From Allomuricauda sp. TY007 (GTDB lineage: Bacteria > Bacteroidota > Bacteroidia > Flavobacteriales > Flavobacteriaceae): DNA of 64,000 nucleotides. The position numbers were made by a program, and so were the translations under genes. Below the pieces are notes generated by a model. That model ran no database searches. It had not been told where the DNA came from and worked only from the letters and a program-made list of their open reading frames with translations. Position 1 is the stretch's first letter. Every line of letters begins with the position of its first letter. Shown in pieces: positions 25,718 through 34,670 of this stretch. The stretch covers positions 189,933 to 253,932 of the forward strand of contig NZ_WUEG01000002.1 in assembly GCF_010468565.1 (NCBI RefSeq). The letters run 5' to 3'.

Positions 25718-26500
25718 TTACATTGTTCGGAACATTTCCATTTCAAAATCTATCAGCTCTTGCACTCGCGGATATTCCTGAAGAAATTGGTCATATAAAA
25801 AAGTAAGGTGTTTTACATCCTTGTCGGTTTTACAGAGTCTGGAAACTTGCTGGGTCACTTCCAAAAGGCCGAAGGTTTTCATCATGCGCAACGATGGCAT
25901 TATTTTTTGGCACGCAAGCTCCAGTTCAGCGAAGTTTTCACTCATTAGATTAACCTTGGCGCTGCCAATAAATTCCCAAACGTTCTGTTTGAACATACGG
26001 ACCAATTCTTCCAATAGATTCATCTGCCCCATACAATCTTCCAAAACAGGTTTAAGATCAATGTCTTGGCCAACAAACCCAGCTTGCAAGCTTTTTTCTA
26101 TAAATTTAAAATCGGTAGACATGCTGTCGGTATTTTTATCAGAATGTTGAGCACTATCACCCTGCGGATTTTGCACCAGTTTTTTTAGTTCTCTCACAAT
26201 GGCACTTTGCTCATCGGATAGTGGGGTATCTTCCATTGCTTTGATCAGAGCTAAAAACTTGGTGTTATCGGATTCGGTGAATTGTTTGTTGTCCAAGCTT
26301 TGTATGCCTATTTTTTGGTAGATACTTTCAAGTTGTCTCATTTCTGAGACGCCAAAAACCTTGTTCTCCAATCCCATCTTAAAAACTTCAAAGGATTTTT
26401 TAAGCTCTCCTGCTTCCACAACGCCCAATTCCTCATAAGAAAATGAGCTTAATCCTATTTCCAGTTTTTCTAGATATGTCAACAATTCACGTGTTCCCAA
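25718..26500 (-). CDS. Hypothetical protein with degenerate Hpt-like C-terminus
   Basis: 260 aa, all helical, starting at a TTG because an in-frame stop lies just upstream and no ATG precedes the conserved region. The C-terminal 90 residues resemble a histidine phosphotransfer (Hpt) four-helix bundle. LACQKIMPSLRMMKTFGLLE aligns with the usual AHKIKPS-like helix, but Gln stands where the phospho-accepting His should be. If that reading is right, it is a pseudo-Hpt that could bind a receiver domain without transfer. No kinase or response regulator is adjacent. The Hpt match is by eye only. Confidence 0.55.
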   Translation of the reverse strand: MGTRELLTYLEKLEIGLSSFSYEELGVVEAGELKKSFEVFKMGLENKVFGVSEMRQLESIYQKIGIQSLDNKQFTESDNTKFLALIKAMEDTPLSDEQSAIVRELKKLVQNPQGDSAQHSDKNTDSMSTDFKFIEKSLQAGFVGQDIDLKPVLEDCMGQMNLLEELVRMFKQNVWEFIGSAKVNLMSENFAELELACQKIMPSLRMMKTFGLLEVTQQVSRLCKTDKDVKHLTFLYDQFLQEYPRVQELIDFEMEMFRTM

Positions 26501-26627
26501 TTCTTTGCTTTAATCAATTATCATTAACTAAAAATGTTGATTATACTGAGGGATTACAATTTATTGTTCCGTAGCATTCGGATTTTGTTGTCAAATTGCG
26601 TTATTTGTATGTGTAAAAAAACCAACC

Positions 26628-27911
26628 ATGAAATATTATTATCTATTCTTTAGCCTTACCCTATTGATCTCTTGTGGAGAAAAAAAACCTGAAAAAATAG
26701 AAACCCTGGAAGAAAAAGCCCAAAGAATCCACGATTCCGTGATTACGATTGATACTCATGACGACATTAACGTGCAGAATTTTACGGATAGTATCAATTA
26801 CACCCAACGATTGGAAACTCAAATCAATATTCCAAAAATGGAGGAAGGCGGATTGGATGTAGCTTGGCTGATTGTGTATACAGGTCAGGACACATTAACC
26901 ACCGAAGGTTATGCCAAGGCTTCCAAAAATGCCATTTCAAAATTTGAGGCCATTCACCGGTTGTGCGAAGACATTGCACCAGACGAGATTGAATTGGCAT
27001 TGACCTCCGATGACGTAAGAAGAATTGTGGCGTCAGGCAAAAAAGTGGCCATGATCGGTGTGGAAAATGCGTATCCAATCGGTGAAGACCTTTCCAATAT
27101 TGAGGAGTACCAAAAACGGGGTGCCCGCTATATGTCCCTATCGCACAATGGCCATAGCCAATTTAGTGATTCCAATACAGGAGAAAAAGACAGTGTTTGG
27201 CTGCATAACGGTTTAAGTGACCTGGGTAAAGAAGCTGTTGCCGAAATGAACCGTGTTGGGATGATGATAGATGTTTCGCACCCATCCAAAGAAGCCATGA
27301 AACAAATGATCGAGTTGACCAAAGCACCCATTATTGCTTCGCACTCTTCGGCCAGGGCTCTTTGCGACCACAGCCGTAATTTGGATGATGAACAATTGAT
27401 GTTGATGAAAGAAAATGGAGGCGTGGTGCAAACCGTTGCCTTTAGCTCTTATTTGAACACCGAAAAGCACGAAGCCCGTTCTGCCTATATGACCGAAGTA
27501 TATAAAAAAGTAGCCGATTCATTGGATGTGGCTTGGTATGAGCGTTCCCAGTTCTCTTCTTTGACCGATGAGCAGCGTGAGGAATTTTTTACTAACTACG
27601 GTAAAATCCGAAACATTGGTGAAGAATTGGCCGAAACGGACCCCAATGTACCACCAGCGGTAAATGTATCCGACTTTGTGGACCACATAGACTATATGGT
27701 GGATTTAATCGGAATTGACCACGTGGGCATCAGCTCCGATTTTGATGGAGGTGGTGGCATCGAAGGCTGGTCAGATGCTTCTGAAACCTTCAACGTAACC
27801 TTGGAACTGGTGAAACGAGGCTATACCGAAGAAGAAATAGCCAAATTGTGGGGCGGCAACCTGTTAAGAGTGTTGGACGAGGTTCAGGCCGTGGCCAAAA
27901 CTTTGAACTAA
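26628..27911 (+). CDS. Membrane dipeptidase (M19 family), lipoprotein
   Basis: 427 aa with lipoprotein signal LTLLISC. It has the M19 (renal dipeptidase-like) zinc site: TIDTHDDIN with the HxD pair (about residue 43), an ENAYPIG Glu ligand (about 146), MMIDVSHPS and IIASHSSARALCDHSRN with the His ligands (about 215-250), and DHVGISSDFDGGGG near 368. It hydrolyses dipeptides, often with a D-residue, in the periplasm or at the surface. The stop overlaps the convergent thioesterase stop by 4 nt. Confidence 0.93.
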   Translation: MKYYYLFFSLTLLISCGEKKPEKIETLEEKAQRIHDSVITIDTHDDINVQNFTDSINYTQRLETQINIPKMEEGGLDVAWLIVYTGQDTLTTEGYAKASKNAISKFEAIHRLCEDIAPDEIELALTSDDVRRIVASGKKVAMIGVENAYPIGEDLSNIEEYQKRGARYMSLSHNGHSQFSDSNTGEKDSVWLHNGLSDLGKEAVAEMNRVGMMIDVSHPSKEAMKQMIELTKAPIIASHSSARALCDHSRNLDDEQLMLMKENGGVVQTVAFSSYLNTEKHEARSAYMTEVYKKVADSLDVAWYERSQFSSLTDEQREEFFTNYGKIRNIGEELAETDPNVPPAVNVSDFVDHIDYMVDLIGIDHVGISSDFDGGGGIEGWSDASETFNVTLELVKRGYTEEEIAKLWGGNLLRVLDEVQAVAKTLN

Positions 27912-28327
27912 GAAGCGGACTTTTCCTCTTCTTTTTCCTTTTTGGCCAAACGGTCTTTAACGTATTCTATTTTCGTTTTTCCATGGGCCTTGGGGTTACC
28001 GTTCTCGTCTAGGTTAACCATTATAATATTGTCCACCGTAACAATGCTCTCGTGGGTCATCTTATTTCTAACTTCGCAGTTTAAGGAAATTGAGGTAGTC
28101 CCAAATTTTATGACCTCAATACCAATTTCTATGATATCGCCTTCTTTGGCAGTACTCATAAAATTGATTTCGGACATGTATTTGGTTACAATTTTTTTGT
28201 TCTCGAGCTGAATGATGCTGTACAATACAGCTTCTTCATCTATCCAAGCAAGGACCTTACCTCCAAACAGCGTTCCATTGGCGTTCAAATCCTCTGGCTT
28301 CACCCATTTTCTTGTATGAAATCGCAT
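27908..28327 (-). CDS. Acyl-CoA thioesterase, hotdog fold (YciA-like)
   Basis: 139 aa. A single hotdog domain with VKPEDLNANGTLFGGKVLAW, where Asn-Gly and the following Asp (AWIDEEA) belong to the active site, and MSEINFMSTAKEGDIIEIG. It hydrolyses acyl-CoA esters in the cytosol. The C-terminus is a charged Lys/Glu tail. A TAnnTTTG box lies at 28353-28360. The stop overlaps that of the dipeptidase gene tail-to-tail. Confidence 0.9.
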   Translation of the reverse strand: MRFHTRKWVKPEDLNANGTLFGGKVLAWIDEEAVLYSIIQLENKKIVTKYMSEINFMSTAKEGDIIEIGIEVIKFGTTSISLNCEVRNKMTHESIVTVDNIIMVNLDENGNPKAHGKTKIEYVKDRLAKKEKEEEKSAS

Positions 28328-28352
28328 AATTGAAACTTTTAGAATTCAAGTG

Positions 28353-28360
28353 CAAAGTTA
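28353..28360 (-). promoter_or_regulatory. -7 box (TAACTTTG) for the thioesterase gene
   Basis: A perfect TAnnTTTG on the - strand, 26 nt upstream of the ATG at 28327. Confidence 0.5.
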
Positions 28361-28498
28361 GCGGAATCCTTTGAAGGTTTTTCCTGTTAATCCCTTTAAT
28401 TGATGCGAATTATGAATTTAAAATATTTACTACAGACCAAATACTAAGTGAATAATTTTAAATGCCCAAGATTTTAAACTTGATCAATTTGAAGTGTT

Positions 28499-29398
28499 TT
28501 AACTGAACAAATCCTTTTGTGGGGGCAAAGTGGTCTTGGGAATGTGCAAATTGAAGCCCATTTTGTCGTTTAACTGTTTTATAAAGTATGCAGATAACAA
28601 AGGTGACTCCAACTCAAGGTTCTGATGTACAAAGAAATGGATGTTTTCCAATCCCATGGACATCCAAGAAGACAGGCGTTCAACCCAATCATCCAAACGA
28701 GAGTAATCCGATTTGTGATTGGCTCCCACATAGCGAACAAAAGCTTCGTTATTGGTCAGGCGCATGTGCATTAGATCTCGCCTACCTGCTGTATCCACCA
28801 AAATATTGGCAATGTTGTTTTCTTCAAGCAAGTGATACAATTCCTGCGCTACTTTTTTATCGTTGAACCAGTCGGTGTGACGAAACTCCATGGCCAATGG
28901 AAACTCTTTGGGCCAATATTCCACAAAGCGCACTACCCTATCCCAATTTTTAGGTCCAAAATTGTTGTGCATTTGTAAAAAGATGGTGCCCAGTTTATCC
29001 CCAAGCAGTGGGGTTACTTCCAAATAATGGTCCGCAGCTTCCAGGGCTTTGTCGTTCATACGTCTTAAATGGCTGACCTCGTTGGTCATTTTTGGAAAAA
29101 ACTTAAAGCCTTCAGGGGTTTTGTTCCGCCATTTTTCATATTGTTCTGCAGGAAAAATACGGTAGAACGTGGCATTCAGCTCAATACTGTTGAATTGTGA
29201 GGAATAGTATTCCAATTCATCTTTTGTACCTCGAGGGTAAAAATTCTTAAGATCTTGACGGTTCCATTTAGCACAGCCCACATGAATCTTGGTCTTTGCG
29301 CCTGTTTTGGTTTTGGATAACACCACAGGAGTATCGGGGTGGTCTGGTGGGATGGTAAAATCTATAAGTTCGGGATGGTCTACTTTTCCGAATTTCAT
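28499..29398 (-). CDS. DUF72 domain protein
   Basis: 299 aa with the DUF72 TIM-barrel-like layout: KIHVGCAKWNRQDLKNFYP (about residue 33), YYSSQFNSIELNATFYRIFP (about 68), a TPEGFKFFPKMTNEVSHLRR segment (about 92), FPLAMEFRHTDWF (about 165), and a C-terminal FFVHQNLE. The family is widespread and uncharacterised. It is divergent from a 137-aa gene, with a 319-bp spacer that contains a possible microprotein gene. Confidence 0.9.
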   Translation of the reverse strand: MKFGKVDHPELIDFTIPPDHPDTPVVLSKTKTGAKTKIHVGCAKWNRQDLKNFYPRGTKDELEYYSSQFNSIELNATFYRIFPAEQYEKWRNKTPEGFKFFPKMTNEVSHLRRMNDKALEAADHYLEVTPLLGDKLGTIFLQMHNNFGPKNWDRVVRFVEYWPKEFPLAMEFRHTDWFNDKKVAQELYHLLEENNIANILVDTAGRRDLMHMRLTNNEAFVRYVGANHKSDYSRLDDWVERLSSWMSMGLENIHFFVHQNLELESPLLSAYFIKQLNDKMGFNLHIPKTTLPPQKDLFS

Positions 29399-29471
29399 GG
29401 GTAACTTAATTTAGTTCCAAGTTAAAAAAATAAGAATTTTGGCTTGTTGGACAAATAAATGTGGATTTACA

Positions 29472-29573
29472 TCATCTTTCACTATATTTAAACATGTCAT
29501 TCTTCAATACATCTTTTAAATTCCCCAAGTTATTCAGGTACTGGGTTCTGCTTGAATTTTTAATCTGTGTCAT
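29472..29573 (-). CDS. 33-aa microprotein C
   Basis: ATG at 29573, TGA at 29472-29474. It reads MTQIKNSSRTQYLNNLGNLK and ends DVLKNDMFKYSER. The YLNNLGNLKDVL block resembles YLNFIQDLKDML of microprotein A about 4.3 kb away, and the length is identical, so a shared family is possible. An overlapping frame just upstream, ending at 29560, looks protein-like with a CxxC but has no start codon. Confidence 0.4.
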   Translation of the reverse strand: MTQIKNSSRTQYLNNLGNLKDVLKNDMFKYSER

Positions 29574-29717
29574 GTGTCTCTTGGTTTATTGGGTTTCTAA
29601 ATTGCTCTAAAATTTCCTGTAGCTTCTCGCGTAGTTGTTCATAACATCGTTGACAACTATTGCCATATTTAAAAGTGTGCGGTTGATCATTCTGTAATTT
29701 TAGTAAAAATCACAGCC

Positions 29718-30131
29718 ATGGATTCACAATCCGACCGTCGATTGGACATTCGTCCAGCCATTCCAGAGTCACATTTTAACAGCCAAATGGGTTTCGATGA
29801 ACATTTTCAGAACAAGACCCTGAGACCCGTGATCAAACTTCAAAACTATTTGTTGGTAGAGGCCTTCAAGAACTATGCGAACAAGCATAAGGGAGTTTTC
29901 TACGAGCTTTCGTTGGAAAAAAAGTTCCACTACATTGAACGGGCTATCCAAAAGGACATCAAATTCAGGAATTCCCTTAAGGGAATGATCATTGGCCAAT
30001 TTACCGTGGAAGAATACCGCGATTACATTACCAATTCCTCTGCTCTGAACAAAAGAATGATGAATATGGTGGTGGAACGCCTTAAGGACCAAGTTCAACT
30101 TTTGGAAGAGGAAGCCTTATTCCAAAATTGA
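29718..30131 (+). CDS. Conserved flavobacterial protein, often labelled glyoxalase
   Basis: 137 aa, soluble and helical. The segment FQNKTLRPVIKLQNYLLVEA (about residues 31-50) and the later RNSLKGMIIGQFTVEEYRDY are, from memory, characteristic of a small protein found in many Flavobacteriaceae and annotated glyoxalase in databases. I see no glyoxalase metal-binding motifs, so that name is doubtful. The end overlaps the convergent DUF2461 gene by 15 nt. Confidence 0.75.
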   Translation: MDSQSDRRLDIRPAIPESHFNSQMGFDEHFQNKTLRPVIKLQNYLLVEAFKNYANKHKGVFYELSLEKKFHYIERAIQKDIKFRNSLKGMIIGQFTVEEYRDYITNSSALNKRMMNMVVERLKDQVQLLEEEALFQN

Positions 30132-30800
30132 TTCGCCGTTCAAGTTGGTAGTGAGAATATCGCTCATCAAGTCAAAATAAGGGCGGATTGCTTTATAGGA
30201 TTTATCCACTTCATCTATAAATGATGAAGAAAGGACTTCTTTGTCGTTGAACTTTCTAATAAATATAAACTGCTTCTTTCTGATTAAGTCAATATCTGGG
30301 TGTTCTTTATCAAAACCCTTTGGGGCTGTTTTCACCCCATCACCTTGAAGTTCTCCCCAAACGGATTTCAGCTCTTTTTGATTGATGACTTCGCGAAATT
30401 CATCAGTATCCATCTCCAGTTCTTTTCTGATTCGGAAGAGATCTTCTTTGTTCGGAGCAAAGAATCCTGCGCCTAAAAATGATTCTCCTGGTTTGATATG
30501 AATGTAGTAACCACCTCTCAAGTGTGCGCCTAGTCTGGAAAAAAATCCAGCAAAATGGGCTTTGTAAGGTGTTTTGTCCTTGGAAAAACGAACATCACGG
30601 TAAATACGGAACAATTTCATTTTCTCAATCTCATCATGATGATTCAAGTTGAGTTTTACCGCTTCAAGAAATGCCTTTACATCGGATTGATGTTTTTTAA
30701 ATTCAGGTTTATGTGCTTCAAACCAATCCCGATTGTTATTGCTTTTCAACTCCTTCAAAAAATCAAAAACACTTTGGGAAATTGTAATATTGGACGTCAT
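30117..30800 (-). CDS. DUF2461 domain protein (TIGR02453 family)
   Basis: 227 aa. The family signature is visible: FDFLKELKSNNNRDWFEAHK (about residues 9-28), the basic RIYRDVRFSKDKTPYKAHFA (about 65-84) and GGYYIHIKPGESFLGAGFF (about 95-113). The family is uncharacterised. Overlaps the opposite gene tail-to-tail by 15 nt and is divergent from cysE. Confidence 0.9.
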   Translation of the reverse strand: MTSNITISQSVFDFLKELKSNNNRDWFEAHKPEFKKHQSDVKAFLEAVKLNLNHHDEIEKMKLFRIYRDVRFSKDKTPYKAHFAGFFSRLGAHLRGGYYIHIKPGESFLGAGFFAPNKEDLFRIRKELEMDTDEFREVINQKELKSVWGELQGDGVKTAPKGFDKEHPDIDLIRKKQFIFIRKFNDKEVLSSSFIDEVDKSYKAIRPYFDLMSDILTTNLNGESILE

Positions 30801-30892
30801 ATATCGATAATATGTTATTTTTAAACTAAAGTTAGCCTTTTATACCTTCGTAGCGTAAGGATTTGTCTAATTTTAAGACAATACAGAGCAGT

Positions 30893-31684
30893 ATGGACAA
30901 GGATAAAATCATCGCCGAACTCAATAGGCACAAAAAACTGCCTTATCTGGATTACAGATTAAAGCAGGAAACAGAGGATTTCACCGACACGCTTTTTTAT
31001 ACCCTATTTGATGCCAACACTCCTGTTGCCGTTAATTTAGAGTTGTTGGAAAACAAGTTTAACAAGCTCATGGATATGGCGTGTTGGGATTTGGAAAAAC
31101 CCAGCGAAGAATTGTGGAGCAATTATATATCCCACCTACCTCAGATTTTGGAAAACTTGAATTTGGATGCAGAGGCCATTTTGAATTGTGACCCTGCCTC
31201 TCTTTCCCTCCAGGAAATATATATGGCCTACCCAGGGTTTTATGCCATTGCCATCTACCGTTTGGCTCACGAGCTTTATGAAGAAGGAGTGCCATTAATC
31301 CCCAGAATGATGACCGAATATGCGCACAGGCAAACTGGTGTGGATATCAATCCCGGAGCTAAAATCGGGAAATCGTTTTTTATTGACCACGCAACAGGAG
31401 TTGTAATCGGGGAAACAGCCATTATTCGTGATAATGTAAAGATTTACCAAGGAGTTACTTTGGGAGCATTGTACGTTGCCAAAAATCTGGAAAAAACCAA
31501 GCGTCATCCAACCATAGAAAATAACGTGACCATTTATGCCAATGCTACTATTTTAGGCGGAGAAACCGTTGTTGGCGCCAACTCTGTCATTGGTGGTAAT
31601 GCTTGGATTACCTCGTCCGTTCCGCCCAACTCGACCGTTTATCACAAACCAGAAATCAAAATAAAGACAACCCCAAATGTCTAA
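30893..31684 (+). CDS. cysE: Serine O-acetyltransferase
   Basis: 263 aa from the ATG at 30893; the open frame runs 10 codons further back to a weaker TTG. An N-terminal helical domain is followed by a left-handed beta-helix of hexapeptide repeats (about residues 150-245), with the active-site region DINPGAKIGKSFFIDHATGV and GVTLGALYVAKNL. It makes O-acetylserine from serine and acetyl-CoA, the first step of cysteine synthesis. It overlaps cysM by 8 nt, so both steps are translated from one message. Confidence 0.93.
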   Translation: MDKDKIIAELNRHKKLPYLDYRLKQETEDFTDTLFYTLFDANTPVAVNLELLENKFNKLMDMACWDLEKPSEELWSNYISHLPQILENLNLDAEAILNCDPASLSLQEIYMAYPGFYAIAIYRLAHELYEEGVPLIPRMMTEYAHRQTGVDINPGAKIGKSFFIDHATGVVIGETAIIRDNVKIYQGVTLGALYVAKNLEKTKRHPTIENNVTIYANATILGGETVVGANSVIGGNAWITSSVPPNSTVYHKPEIKIKTTPNV

Positions 31685-32561
31685 CAGCATACTAGACCTT
31701 ATCGGAAACACCCCCATGGTGGAGTCCAAAGTATTGAACACCAATCCAAATGTAAAAGTCCTGTTTAAGCTCGAAGGAAACAATCCTGGCGGAAGCGTTA
31801 AAGACCGTCCAGCTTACAACATGATAAAAAGTGGGCTTGAACGTGGCGATTTTACCAAGGAAACCAGATTAATCGAGGCCACAAGTGGAAATACAGGTAT
31901 TGGATTGGCCATGATTGCTGGTCTTTTTGGGCTTGATATTGAATTGGTGATGCCCGAAAACTCTACCAAGGAACGAGTGCAAACTATGCGAGCCTACGGT
32001 GCAAAAGTGACGCTGACCCCTGCCGATGTAGGCATTGAAGGAGCTCGTGATTATGCTGAAGCCAAAGTTGAGGAAGAAGGTTTTAAGATGTTGAACCAAT
32101 TTTCCAATGATGACAACTGGAAGGCTCATTATAAAACCACTGGACCTGAGATTTGGAGGGATACCGATGGAGAAATCACCCATTTTGTGTCCAGCATGGG
32201 AACTACCGGAACCATTATGGGAACCTCCACTTATTTAAAGGAGCAGAACCCAAACGTACAGATTGTGGGGGTTCAGCCAACGGATGATTCTAAAATCCCA
32301 GGTATTCGTAAATGGCCTCAGGAATATCTGCCCAAGATTTTTAATCCAGATAAAGTGGATAGCGTGATGGAAGTCAGCGAACAGGATGCCACCGAAATGG
32401 CCAAAAAGTTGGCTAAAGAAGAAGGCATTTTTGCAGGAATGAGTAGTGGTGGAGCTGCTACCGTTGCGCTGCGTCTGGCCGAAACTTTGGAGCGCGGCAC
32501 CATTGTATCCATTGTATGCGATCGTGGCGATCGTTATTTGTCCTCTGATTTATTTGATTAG
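31677..32561 (+). CDS. cysM: Cysteine synthase B
   Basis: 294 aa, the short CysM-like form. The PLP lysine is in NPGGSVKDRPAYNMIKSG (about residue 41), the substrate loop is EATSGNTGIGLAMIAG (about 65), and the phosphate-binding region is SSMGTTGTIMGTSTYLKE (about 173). It converts O-acetylserine (or O-phosphoserine/thiosulfate in some relatives) and sulfide to cysteine. Translationally coupled to cysE by the 8-nt overlap. Confidence 0.94.
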   Translation: MSNSILDLIGNTPMVESKVLNTNPNVKVLFKLEGNNPGGSVKDRPAYNMIKSGLERGDFTKETRLIEATSGNTGIGLAMIAGLFGLDIELVMPENSTKERVQTMRAYGAKVTLTPADVGIEGARDYAEAKVEEEGFKMLNQFSNDDNWKAHYKTTGPEIWRDTDGEITHFVSSMGTTGTIMGTSTYLKEQNPNVQIVGVQPTDDSKIPGIRKWPQEYLPKIFNPDKVDSVMEVSEQDATEMAKKLAKEEGIFAGMSSGGAATVALRLAETLERGTIVSIVCDRGDRYLSSDLFD

Positions 32562-32709
32562 GTAAGGGTATTTATATAGGTTTTTATGGCTTTTATGTCG
32601 GATTTTTCGCATTATCCAACATTATTTACGGGTTGTCGATTTCTTTAAAATAATATCCCAAAAAGCCTGTTCTTTATGTTAGATAAAGTCCCAAAATCTT
32701 GTGATTGAT

Positions 32710-33192
32710 ATGAATACCCTGTCAAAAATCATTACCTGGAAAAGAAATATACTGGCTAGTGCGGTTGTGCTGTTCACCTTGATTGTATTGAGCTTTTATG
32801 GTGTTTATACCAATCAATTCTACTTTTTAAAAGCAGACAACTATATTTTTCCCATACTCACGTCTGTACATTTTCTTTACCTGTACGTTATTTGGTTTAA
32901 AATTACCGAGGATGAGCTGCCAGACCCGAAAATGCGAAATATAGAGTATGTGCTCTATGCCATCATGATTGTGTATGTCTTCAAAATTTATGACAGTATT
33001 ACGGTTCTGAATTCCATCAAAACGTATGGTGAACATGTAATACCCACCACATTTAAACCCATGGCAACTCTTTCTGTATTGCTTTATAGTATTCTGCCGA
33101 TTTTAACGCTTTACTCATTTTGGTTGAGAAAGCACTATGTGGGAGTTTACAATTTTGAAAATTATAACGACAACCTAAATATTTGGCAATAG
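32710..33192 (+). CDS. Hypothetical four-helix membrane protein
   Basis: 160 aa from the ATG at 32710; a GTG three codons upstream is less likely. Four hydrophobic segments are seen near residues 14-35, 45-62, 75-95 and 115-135. It begins MNTLSKIITWKRNILASAVV and ends with a short polar tail. No recognised family. Its stop codon abuts the stop of the convergent AAA ATPase gene directly (33192/33193). Confidence 0.75.
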   Translation: MNTLSKIITWKRNILASAVVLFTLIVLSFYGVYTNQFYFLKADNYIFPILTSVHFLYLYVIWFKITEDELPDPKMRNIEYVLYAIMIVYVFKIYDSITVLNSIKTYGEHVIPTTFKPMATLSVLLYSILPILTLYSFWLRKHYVGVYNFENYNDNLNIWQ

Positions 33193-34662
33193 TTACAGTC
33201 CTCGAATGTAACTTCCATACAAATCTTTAAACTGATACCCTTGCTGAAAACGATGCTTGCTCAATTTTTTATGGGCAACCAATCCCCAGAGCAGCAGTTC
33301 TTTCAAAAAATAAGAATCTTCTTTGGGTGCATCGGGTTGATATTCCTTTAAAAGATTGTTCAAGGGGCCGATGGAGTCCAACTTGGATTTGTACTCCTCC
33401 TCTTTTTCATCATCCAAAAGGTCAAAACCTTCTCCATCAAAAAACCAACTGACCAGTTCATCGTACTCGTTTTCCTCCTCTTTTCGCTGAAGCTTATCAA
33501 TTTTCGGGAAATAACTCGGAAATAATGATTTGGCGGCATCTTCTATCAAATTCTCTGCTACGGAGCCTGCTCCCTCCTGCTCTCCTTCATATACCAACTC
33601 AATTTTCCCTGTGATGGAAGGCACTACACCCATAAAATCACTCAAGCGAACAGATGTCTTCTTGTCACCCGCAACAATGGCCCTACGTTCAGCGGTACTC
33701 AATAGATTCTCAAAAGCTGTGATGCTCATACGGGCGCTCACGCCACTTTTAGCATCTACATATTCACTGTTTCTAGCCTCAAAACTGATTTGCTCCAATA
33801 AATCCATTGCGATTTCGGGCACATATACAAAATCTGATTGCCGTTTATCGAGTTTCGCTTCTTGTTTGGTGATTTTCTTTGCAATCTCAATATTTTCAGG
33901 ATAATGGGTCAAAATTTGTGAGCCGATTCTATCCTTTAATGGTGTTACAATGCTTCCTCTATTGGTGTAGTCTTCAGGGTTGGCGGTAAACACAAATTGA
34001 ATATCCAGGTGCAATCGAAGTTTAAATCCTCGGATTTGTATATCGCCTTCTTGTAGTATGTTAAACAACGCCACTTGAATTCTTGCTTGAAGGTCTGGAA
34101 GCTCATTGATTACAAAAATACAGCGGTTGGCCCTTGGTATCATTCCAAAATGGATCACACGGTCATCGGCGTAGGACAATTTGAGGTTGGCCGCTTTTAT
34201 CGGGTCTACATCCCCAATCAAATCCGCTACGGTAACATCGGGTGTGGCCAATTTTTCATAGAAACGCTCGCTTCTGTGCACCCAAGTAATTGGAGTGTCA
34301 TCTCCTTTTTCTTTAATGAGCTCCGTCGCATATCGAGATATCGGGTCCAATGGGTCATCATGTATTTCAGACCCCTCTACAATGGGCATCCATTCATCGA
34401 GCAGTTGCACCATTAAACGGGCCAAGCGTGTTTTTGCTTGTCCTCGTAAACCCAATAAGTTAATATTGTGACGGGAAAGAATAGCTCTTTCCAATTCTGG
34501 AATCACGGAATTTTCATAACCCCAAACTCCTTCGAACACTTGTTCTCCTTTGGATATTTTCTCCAAAAGGTTTTCCCGAAGTTCGTCCTTAATGCTTCTG
34601 CTCGTATATCCCGCTAACTTTAATTCACCTAGCGTTTTGATTCTGGTATGGTCCAATTTCAT
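33193..34662 (-). CDS. MoxR/ChlI-like AAA ATPase
   Basis: 489 aa. An AAA domain with a variant P-loop LLGLRGQAKTRLARLM (about residue 70), CIFVINELPDLQARIQVALF as Walker B and sensor region (about 180-200), VFTANPEDYTNRGSIV as sensor 1 (about 230), and SARMSITAFENLLSTAERR near 305. It resembles Mg-chelatase subunit ChlI/BchI. With the VWA gene 8 nt upstream it forms the MoxR-VWA type pair, thought to act as chaperones that insert metals or assemble complexes. No chelatase or porphyrin genes are nearby, so the client is unknown. Confidence 0.88.
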   Translation of the reverse strand: MKLDHTRIKTLGELKLAGYTSRSIKDELRENLLEKISKGEQVFEGVWGYENSVIPELERAILSRHNINLLGLRGQAKTRLARLMVQLLDEWMPIVEGSEIHDDPLDPISRYATELIKEKGDDTPITWVHRSERFYEKLATPDVTVADLIGDVDPIKAANLKLSYADDRVIHFGMIPRANRCIFVINELPDLQARIQVALFNILQEGDIQIRGFKLRLHLDIQFVFTANPEDYTNRGSIVTPLKDRIGSQILTHYPENIEIAKKITKQEAKLDKRQSDFVYVPEIAMDLLEQISFEARNSEYVDAKSGVSARMSITAFENLLSTAERRAIVAGDKKTSVRLSDFMGVVPSITGKIELVYEGEQEGAGSVAENLIEDAAKSLFPSYFPKIDKLQRKEEENEYDELVSWFFDGEGFDLLDDEKEEEYKSKLDSIGPLNNLLKEYQPDAPKEDSYFLKELLLWGLVAHKKLSKHRFQQGYQFKDLYGSYIRGL

Positions 34663-34670
34663 TTGTTGTG

